Positions 15,956 to 20,913 of a stretch of 20,913 bases of DNA are shown piece after piece. The notes under the pieces are model-generated. The model did no database searches. It saw only the letters and a program-made list of their open reading frames with translations, and had not been told where the DNA came from. The position numbers and the translations under genes were made by a program. The stretch comes from Chitinophagaceae bacterium. Lineage in GTDB: Bacteria; Bacteroidota; Bacteroidia; Chitinophagales; Chitinophagaceae. The first letter of the stretch is position 1; the number at the start of each line of letters is the position of its first letter. The stretch covers positions 1 to 20,913 of the forward strand of contig JABMML010000093.1 in the NCBI GenBank assembly GCA_013205585.1, written 5' to 3'.

Positions 15956-15969
15956 GTAAAATTAACTTG
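15942..15969. repeat. Direct repeat TTAACTTG over the DUF3089 -33 region
   Basis: TTAACTTG occurs at 15942-15949 and 15962-15969, start to start 20 bp, about two helical turns. The first copy overlaps a palindrome ACTTG-TAT-CAAGT (15945-15957) that contains the predicted -33 TTG. This is a plausible operator layout, but short AT-rich repeats also arise by chance. Confidence 0.35.
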
Positions 15970-16040
15970 ACTATATGATAATAGTCTGCTCTATTCTAAG
16001 ACAATCTTTTAAGCATTTTGTTTAACGATAATTGGGTCAT

Positions 16041-16071
16041 ATACCCTAAAAATTAATTATTTTTAGGGTAT
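16041..16071. promoter_or_regulatory. 13-bp inverted repeat upstream of the chromate transporter gene
   Basis: Arms ATACCCTAAAAAT (16041-16053) and ATTTTTAGGGTAT (16059-16071) are perfectly complementary with a 5-bp spacer, TAATT. It lies 39 bp before the predicted start of the transporter. No T-tract follows the repeat on either side, so a terminator role is less likely than an operator, although a hairpin could form. Confidence 0.5.
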
Positions 16072-16089
16072 CGCAGTCACTATTTATTT

Positions 16090-16116
16090 ACTTATTTGAA
16101 ATCACTTATTTGAAAT
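16090..16116 (+). repeat. Tandem 13-bp repeat covering the transporter start codon
   Basis: ACTTATTTGAAAT occurs at 16090-16102 and 16104-16116, one base apart. Each copy holds a TTG. The second (16110-16112) is the likely start codon; the first opens a five-codon frame whose TGA overlaps that start. Confidence 0.7.
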
Positions 16117-17390
16117 TATTACGCCATATACCCTTTCTGACTGCAGTTTTAAAGCATGGCATTACCGCTTTTGGTGGGCCACAAGTGCATTTAGGCCTTA
16201 TGCAGCAACGTTTTGTAGAAAAGCGAAAGGATGTCACCAGTGAGGAGCTTATGGAATATAATGCTTTTTGTCAATTGCTTCCCGGCGCCTCCTCTACACA
16301 AACTATTATTTTGATCGCTTTTAAAAGAGGAGGTATTTCACTTGCCTTTTTAACATTACTGGTTTGGATTTTACCTGCTACCTTTTTAATGATCCTTGTA
16401 GCTATTGCTTACAACTATTTCGATATAAGAACGGGGCTCCAAAGTTTTATATTATTACAACCCATGGCCATTGGATTTATTGTAAGTGCCACCATTGTAT
16501 TATATAAAAAAGCAATTAACAGCCTTATTACTAAAATTATTTTTATCCTAACTGCTGTAGTTATTTTTTTAGCATTCAAATCTCCTTGGGCTATTCCGGT
16601 TGTAATTATAGTAGCAGGTATGGCAACTAACTTTAGTCAAAAAAGAATTCCCAATGATGGCGCTGCGCCAAAAGAAGTGAACTGGGGGGCCTTGTTTATT
16701 TTTATATTTTTATTTTTAGCAGCGGGTATTTTATCGGAAGAAGCCACCAGAAAAAATTGGGAGCAACATAAAGTCATTAATGTATTTGAAAATAATTATC
16801 GTTTTGGAAGTTTTGTTTTTGGGGGAGGGGATGTACTCATTCCTATGATGTATGAACAATATGTGGCCAGACCCAATTCGGAGCGAGTGAAGAAAAATAA
16901 AAGAGATGTATTAAAAATTTCCAAAGAAGCTTTTTTAGTGGGTGCTGGAATGGTAAGAGCCATGCCTGGCCCCGTTTTTTCGGTGGCCAGTTATGCCAGT
17001 GTGATGGCCTTAAAAGAAAAAACAATACCCATACAAATAGGGGGAGCGGTGTTGGGAAGTCTTGGAATTTTTTTACCTAGCTTTTTTATTGTTTTATTCT
17101 TTTTTCCTATCTGGCAAAATTTAAAAAAATATGCCATATTTTATAGGTCCCTTGAGGGTATATATGCAGCAGTAGTGGGCGTTATGCTTGGTGCTACCAT
17201 TCATTTAATAGGAGCTGCTACCATTAAAATTGAGTATTATTCTTCACTTACTTTAGCTGCTTATATTTTTGTATTTGTGGCCAGTACTTATTTAATTTAT
17301 AAACAAAAAATAGCAGCGCAGTGGGTTGTTTTATCTACCATCGCCCTTGGCTTTTTGCTTACCTTTCTAAATACTTATTGGTCTTCCTAA
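16110..17390 (+). CDS. chrA: Chromate transporter (ChrA/CHR family)
   Basis: CHR proteins are inner-membrane anion transporters; ChrA exports chromate, though many homologues have unproven substrates. The 426-residue product is of the long type with two CHR domains. The first half carries [19 protein letters not shown] (about 17-35) and [11 protein letters not shown]. The second half repeats the pattern degenerately ([20 protein letters not shown], then [16 protein letters not shown]). About ten hydrophobic segments are visible. No in-frame ATG or GTG precedes the first conserved residues before an upstream stop at 16047, so the start must be the TTG at 16110, giving [10 protein letters not shown], the usual CHR beginning. 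The upstream region has an inverted repeat and a repeat over the start. It is followed by an intergenic hairpin (17401-17448). Confidence 0.88.
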   Translation: MKLLRHIPFLTAVLKHGITAFGGPQVHLGLMQQRFVEKRKDVTSEELMEYNAFCQLLPGASSTQTIILIAFKRGGISLAFLTLLVWILPATFLMILVAIAYNYFDIRTGLQSFILLQPMAIGFIVSATIVLYKKAINSLITKIIFILTAVVIFLAFKSPWAIPVVIIVAGMATNFSQKRIPNDGAAPKEVNWGALFIFIFLFLAAGILSEEATRKNWEQHKVINVFENNYRFGSFVFGGGDVLIPMMYEQYVARPNSERVKKNKRDVLKISKEAFLVGAGMVRAMPGPVFSVASYASVMALKEKTIPIQIGGAVLGSLGIFLPSFFIVLFFFPIWQNLKKYAIFYRSLEGIYAAVVGVMLGATIHLIGAATIKIEYYSSLTLAAYIFVFVASTYLIYKQKIAAQWVVLSTIALGFLLTFLNTYWSS

Positions 17391-17400
17391 ATAAAAGGTA

Positions 17401-17448
17401 AAAGCCTGTTAATTATATTGCAAAACGCAGTTAATTAAAGATGGCTTT
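17401..17448. other. Imperfect hairpin between chrA and the next gene
   Basis: Two stacked stems can form: AAAGCC (17401-17406) with GGCTTT (17443-17448), and TTAATTA (17409-17415) with TAATTAA (17432-17438), around a 16-nt loop. ATATTGCA also occurs twice (17415-17422, 17453-17460). No T-tract follows, so it may be a weak terminator, a processing site, or nothing. Confidence 0.3.
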
Positions 17449-17466
17449 AGTAATATTGCAGACTGA

Positions 17467-18198
17467 ATGATTTACCGAATTAGTTATATTATTATTTTCT
17501 TGTTTTTTTTGTCTTTCAAAATGAATGCGCAAACTATACCGGTCAGCGGTGTGGTCTATGATATTTCAGGAAGAAGGCCTATTGAAGCTGTGATGGTCTA
17601 TAGTAATTCTAATATTGCATTCACCGATTCTTTAGGTCGTTATAATATTAATGTAAAATCAAAAGATTCTCTTTGGTTTTCCTTATTTGGAAAAACAACA
17701 CATAAATATCCAATTGACACCATTGAAGACTTACGCAATTTCAATGTCATGATTCATGTCACAGGCTTTGATTTACCTGAAGTGCGCGTCAGAAATAGTT
17801 ATTATAAATTGGACTCTATTCAAAACAGAATCGATTATGCTAAATATTTTAACTATCAAGCGCCAGGTATTAGATTAAGTGGGGGGCAACAATTATTTGG
17901 CTCCAATGGCTTAACGGTTGGATTTGATTTGGATGAAATTATAAATATGTTTCGTGTAAAAAGAAATCGAAACTTGCTTTTTTTACAAAGGAGATTGATC
18001 TCTCAAGAACAGGAGAAATATGTGCAGTACCGTTTTACCAAACGATTCGTGATAAAATTGACCCGTTTAGAGGGGGAGGAGTTGGACCGTTTTATGAATT
18101 TTTGCAAGCCTTCCTATGAGGTCCTAGGCTTATTAAATGACCTAGAATTGGGCTATTATATACAAAAGAAATTCGAAGAATTTAAAAATACCCCTTGA
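17467..18198 (+). CDS. Secreted protein with carboxypeptidase-regulatory-like domain
   Basis: The 243-residue product has a Sec signal peptide (hydrophobic 7-17, likely cleavage before Q22 in MNAQ). Next comes a CarboxypepD_reg-like beta-sandwich (about 26-95), recognisable by PVSGVVYDISGRRPIEAVMV, then FTDSLGRYNINV and DSLWFSLFG. After this the chain has an Arg/Lys-rich segment (about 150-200) with no known domain that I can name, and no TonB-dependent receptor barrel. Such small proteins are common in Bacteroidota and are usually of unknown function, exported to the periplasm or envelope. It stands alone, 76 bp after chrA and 99 bp before the efflux adaptor. The ATG at 17467 gives a proper signal peptide. 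No perfect -7 element was found. Confidence 0.8.
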   Translation: MIYRISYIIIFLFFLSFKMNAQTIPVSGVVYDISGRRPIEAVMVYSNSNIAFTDSLGRYNINVKSKDSLWFSLFGKTTHKYPIDTIEDLRNFNVMIHVTGFDLPEVRVRNSYYKLDSIQNRIDYAKYFNYQAPGIRLSGGQQLFGSNGLTVGFDLDEIINMFRVKRNRNLLFLQRRLISQEQEKYVQYRFTKRFVIKLTRLEGEELDRFMNFCKPSYEVLGLLNDLELGYYIQKKFEEFKNTP

Positions 18199-18269
18199 GT
18201 CCCATCAATGAACCCTCTGGGATAGGTCGCCACTCATCTATTTTCTTTCCCAAAACATGTCATTTTTGC

Positions 18270-18277
18270 TATCTTTA
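18270..18277 (+). promoter_or_regulatory. Possible -7 element before the efflux adaptor gene
   Basis: TATCTTTA differs from TAnnTTTG at the last base and lies 20 bp before the TTG start at 18298. No convincing -33 element was found. It is given as the best candidate in the 99-bp gap. Confidence 0.3.
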
Positions 18278-18297
18278 AGCACTAAAATTAGACCAAT

Positions 18298-19347
18298 TTG
18301 AGAAAGCTTAATATGATTGCCTTCATCCTGATATTAGGATTGTTTGCATGTAAAGAGAAAACAAAGCCAACAGATAAATTCAATGCAAATGCGCCGGTAT
18401 CTGTAGATATTACGATTGCTGCTGCACAAATAGTGGATAAAGTAATTGAAGTAAATGGATCTGTGGTGGCAAGTGAATTTGTAGACATTCGTCCAGAATC
18501 CAATGGTCGTATTGTTTTTTTACAAATCCCTGAAGGTAAAATGGTGACTGCGGGCACTGTATTAGCCAAGCTAAATGATGCTGATTTACAAGCTCAAATG
18601 CAAAAAATTAAAGTGCAATTAGCATTAGCAACTATCAATGAACAAAGAAATTACAAATTACTTGAAGCTAAGGGGATCAATCAAAGTGATTACGATATTA
18701 GCTTACAGCAAGTCAATATTTTAAAGGCGGACATCGCTTATACCCAGTCTTTAATTGACAAAACGGTAATTAAAGCGCCTTTTGCCGGTCAAATGGGATT
18801 GAAGCAAGTAAGTCTAGGGGCCTACATCAGCTCAGCATCTACCATTGTTACTTTGCAAAAAGTAGATCAACTGAAAGTAGACTTTACCTTACCAGAAATC
18901 TATCAAAATTATATCAAGGTTGGCAAGAATGTATCTATAGAAAGTATTGCTAATCCTGGCGTTAAAATGATCGCAACTATTGCTGCTATTGAGCCACAGA
19001 TTATAGCTACTTCAAGAAATATTAAAGTGCGTGCTAATTTAAAAGGTAAGTTATTACCAGGCGCTTATACAAAAGTGTTCCTTGGAGAGAATCAACAAAA
19101 GCCAAGTATTTTGGTTCCTACTAATATCATCATTCCTGATTCTAAAGTAAAACAACTTGTTGTTGTTAGAGAGGGTAAAGCAAAATTTATCAATGTGGAA
19201 ACCGGATACCGAACTGCGGCTGGTGTTGAAATTACATCTGGAGTAAAAGTAGGCGATAGCATAATTGTTGCAGGGATGCTTTTTGTAAGGGACGGAAGTG
19301 ATTTAAAAATTGGAAAGACATTACCACTTGCTGAGATCATCAAGTAG
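18298..19347 (+). CDS. RND efflux periplasmic adaptor subunit (MFP/HlyD family)
   Basis: The adaptor links an inner-membrane RND pump to an outer-membrane channel. The 349-residue product begins with a lipoprotein signal ending in LFAC (C18), so it is likely anchored by lipid. The family order is visible: a lipoyl half (EVNGSVVASEFVDIRPESN, about 43-61), a short helical hairpin (about 95-150), a second lipoyl half (DKTVIKAPFAGQMGLKQVS, about 157-175), then a beta-barrel and membrane-proximal domain. The start is a TTG at 18298; an in-frame ATG at 18313 would lose the RK of the signal's basic end, so TTG is preferred. The pump gene follows 24 bp after the stop, clearly an operon. The hairpin is short, as in AcrA-type adaptors of multidrug pumps. 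Confidence 0.9.
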   Translation: MRKLNMIAFILILGLFACKEKTKPTDKFNANAPVSVDITIAAAQIVDKVIEVNGSVVASEFVDIRPESNGRIVFLQIPEGKMVTAGTVLAKLNDADLQAQMQKIKVQLALATINEQRNYKLLEAKGINQSDYDISLQQVNILKADIAYTQSLIDKTVIKAPFAGQMGLKQVSLGAYISSASTIVTLQKVDQLKVDFTLPEIYQNYIKVGKNVSIESIANPGVKMIATIAAIEPQIIATSRNIKVRANLKGKLLPGAYTKVFLGENQQKPSILVPTNIIIPDSKVKQLVVVREGKAKFINVETGYRTAAGVEITSGVKVGDSIIVAGMLFVRDGSDLKIGKTLPLAEIIK

Positions 19348-19371
19348 GCTCACAATTAATACATTATTTAG

Positions 19372-20913
19372 ATGAATATATCGGAACTCTCGTTAAAACG
19401 ACCAGTCTTAGCCACTGTGATGAACATTGCGATTATCATTTTTGGCTTGGTAGGTTATTCTTTCTTGGCCTTAAGAGAATATCCTGCTATTGACCCACCT
19501 ATTATTTCAGTACAAACATCCTATTCAGGTGCGAACTCAGAAGTAATTCAAAGTCAAATTACAGAACCTTTAGAGAAAGCGATTAATGGTATCCCTGGTA
19601 TCAGAACCATTAATTCTTCTAGTTCAGTGGGTAATTCAAATATCACCGTCGAGTTTAATTTAGGCGTGAATTTGGAAACTGCAGCAAATGATGTAAGAGA
19701 CAAAGTATCACAAGCCGCAAGAAGTTTGCCAGAAGATATCAATAATCCTCCTGTGGTATCAAAAGCAGATGCAAGTGGAGATTTTATTTTAATGCTTACT
19801 TTAAGAAGTAAAACCAAAGGGTTATTGGAATTAACTGAATATGCTGAAAATGTTTTGCAACAAAGGTTTCAGACGATTGATGAAGTTGCTAGTGTTGGCG
19901 TTCGCGGGAAGCGTTTATCGATGCGTATTTTTCCAAATACGGATTTACTCAATGCATTCGGCATTGCATTTAATGATATTCAAACGGCACTGAATAAAGA
20001 AAATGTTGAATTACCCGCTGGCCGTATTTATGGCAATAAATCAGAATTCATTATTCGTACATTAGGAAGATTGTCCACTGAGGCAGATTTTAGAAATATC
20101 ATTATCAAACAAGACCCTAATGGCATTGTAAGATTAGGAGATATTGCAAAAGTGGAGCTTGGTCCAGAACAAGAAGACCAAGGCACTTATTTTAATGGGG
20201 TGCCTGTTGTTATGTTAACCATCTCTCCTCAGCCGGGTGCCAATCAAATTAATATTGCAGATGAATTTTACAAAAGATTAGAAGAAGTCAAAGCGCAAAA
20301 TAAATCAGATATAGAATTTGCAATACCTATTGATAATACCAAGAATGTACGTCGAGCTTTGTCGGAAGTAAAAGAAACCATTTTAATTTCATTTACGCTG
20401 GTGGTATTAGTGATTTTCTTTTTCTTCAGAAATTGGTTGATTGCCATTAGACCATTAATTGATATCCCCATTTCTTTGATAGCCACTTTCTTCATTATGT
20501 ATTTGGCTGGTTTCTCTATTAATGTCTTGACTTTATTAGCCATTGTTTTAGCAACAGGACTTGTAGTGGATGATGGTATTGTGGTCACCGAAAATATTTT
20601 CAGAAAACTAGAAGAAGGGCTACCTATTAAAGAGGCTGCCAGAGAAGGCAGTAAGGAAATTTTCTTTGCAGTCGTATCTACTTCTATTACTTTAGCCGTT
20701 GTATTCTTACCTGTTATTTTCTTACAAGGTTTTGTAGGTTCCTTATTTAAAGAATTTGGTGTGGTGGTGGCAGGTGCTGTTTTAGTTTCAGCATTTGTAT
20801 CTCTAACCATTACGCCAGTGTTGAATGTGTACCTAAATAGAAATGGCGGACAACATGGTAAATTTTATGAGCGTACGGAACCCTTTTTCAAAGGCATGGA
20901 ACAAGGCTATAGA
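19372..20913 (+). CDS. RND efflux pump, inner-membrane permease (3' end outside window)
   Basis: RND pumps use proton flow to drive export. The frame runs open from the ATG at 19372 to the right edge, 514 codons of an expected 1000 or more. It starts MNISELSLKRPVLATVMNIA with TM1 (about 12-32), typical of the AcrB/HAE-1 group. A porter region follows, with YPAIDPP and VQTSYSGANSEVIQSQIT near its start. Next come TM2 (about 336-353), TM3, and TM4 with the proton-relay pair D400-D401 in GLVVDDGIVVTEN. TM5 and TM6 follow (VSTSITLAVVFLPVIFLQG). The TM4 Asp pair and the N-terminal signature favour multidrug (HAE-1) and not heavy-metal (CusA-like) pumps. It forms an operon with the adaptor. A TolC-like channel gene may lie beyond the edge. 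Confidence 0.93.
   Translation, partial: MNISELSLKRPVLATVMNIAIIIFGLVGYSFLALREYPAIDPPIISVQTSYSGANSEVIQSQITEPLEKAINGIPGIRTINSSSSVGNSNITVEFNLGVNLETAANDVRDKVSQAARSLPEDINNPPVVSKADASGDFILMLTLRSKTKGLLELTEYAENVLQQRFQTIDEVASVGVRGKRLSMRIFPNTDLLNAFGIAFNDIQTALNKENVELPAGRIYGNKSEFIIRTLGRLSTEADFRNIIIKQDPNGIVRLGDIAKVELGPEQEDQGTYFNGVPVVMLTISPQPGANQINIADEFYKRLEEVKAQNKSDIEFAIPIDNTKNVRRALSEVKETILISFTLVVLVIFFFFRNWLIAIRPLIDIPISLIATFFIMYLAGFSINVLTLLAIVLATGLVVDDGIVVTENIFRKLEEGLPIKEAAREGSKEIFFAVVSTSITLAVVFLPVIFLQGFVGSLFKEFGVVVAGAVLVSAFVSLTITPVLNVYLNRNGGQHGKFYERTEPFFKGMEQGYR

Noticed and set aside
16041..16071. Reading the 13-bp inverted repeat as a bidirectional terminator.
   Set aside because: The flanking genes are divergent, so no transcript ends there, and no T-run follows on either strand.
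18199..18230. TCCCA/TGGGA stem before the efflux adaptor as a terminator.
   Set aside because: 5-bp stem with a long loop and no T-tract.
1..20913. Search for defence systems, toxin-antitoxin pairs, transposons, CRISPR or tRNA genes.
   Set aside because: All gaps are short and every long frame is accounted for by recognisable core or envelope genes; no such signature was found.

Overview
The window looks like the chromosome of a member of the Bacteroidota, possibly Chitinophagales (lower rank is inference). The DNA is AT-rich and Shine-Dalgarno sequences are not evident before starts. Several genes carry a TAnnTTTG-type -7 promoter element. The proteins are of types common in this phylum: a long PurF homologue, a KAS III with an extended N-terminus, a DUF4834-like peptide, a DUF3089 lipoprotein and a carboxypeptidase-regulatory-like secreted protein. 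No tRNA, rRNA, CRISPR array, insertion sequence or prophage was seen. This is mostly core, vertically inherited sequence.

Layout. (1) At 1-217 a DUF4834-like membrane peptide gene runs off the left edge, divergent from the rimP-nusA-infB operon (338-5030) for ribosome maturation, transcription elongation/termination and translation initiation. The operon has a clear promoter (247-279), followed before rimP by a hairpin plus T-tract (301-333) that looks like a leader terminator. (2) At 5099-7224 come a SurA/PpiC periplasmic peptidyl-prolyl isomerase and, 14 bp later, a pirin. (3) At 7295-9142 lies a 615-residue PurF-like amidophosphoribosyltransferase with its own -7 element, closed by a strong bidirectional terminator (9163-9196). 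(4) On the minus strand, 12405 down to 9218, are kdsD (arabinose-5-phosphate isomerase), manC (GDP-mannose synthesis) and a KAS III (FabH-like) gene, an envelope-precursor cluster. (5) recQ (12582-14837) diverges from kdsD and converges on a DUF3089 lipoprotein gene (15886-14846) with only 8 bp between. (6) A 223-bp regulatory region (15887-16109), rich in inverted and direct repeats, separates that gene from a divergent chromate-transporter-type gene (16110-17390). (7) A small secreted protein gene (17467-18198) is followed by an RND efflux pair: a lipoprotein adaptor (18298-19347) and the inner-membrane pump (19372 to the right edge, incomplete).

The common theme is housekeeping information processing on the left and envelope biology on the right. 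I see no self-contained novel system. The most interesting signals are regulatory: the hairpin between promoter and first gene of the nusA operon, the structured region before the chromate transporter, and an inverted repeat touching the purF promoter.
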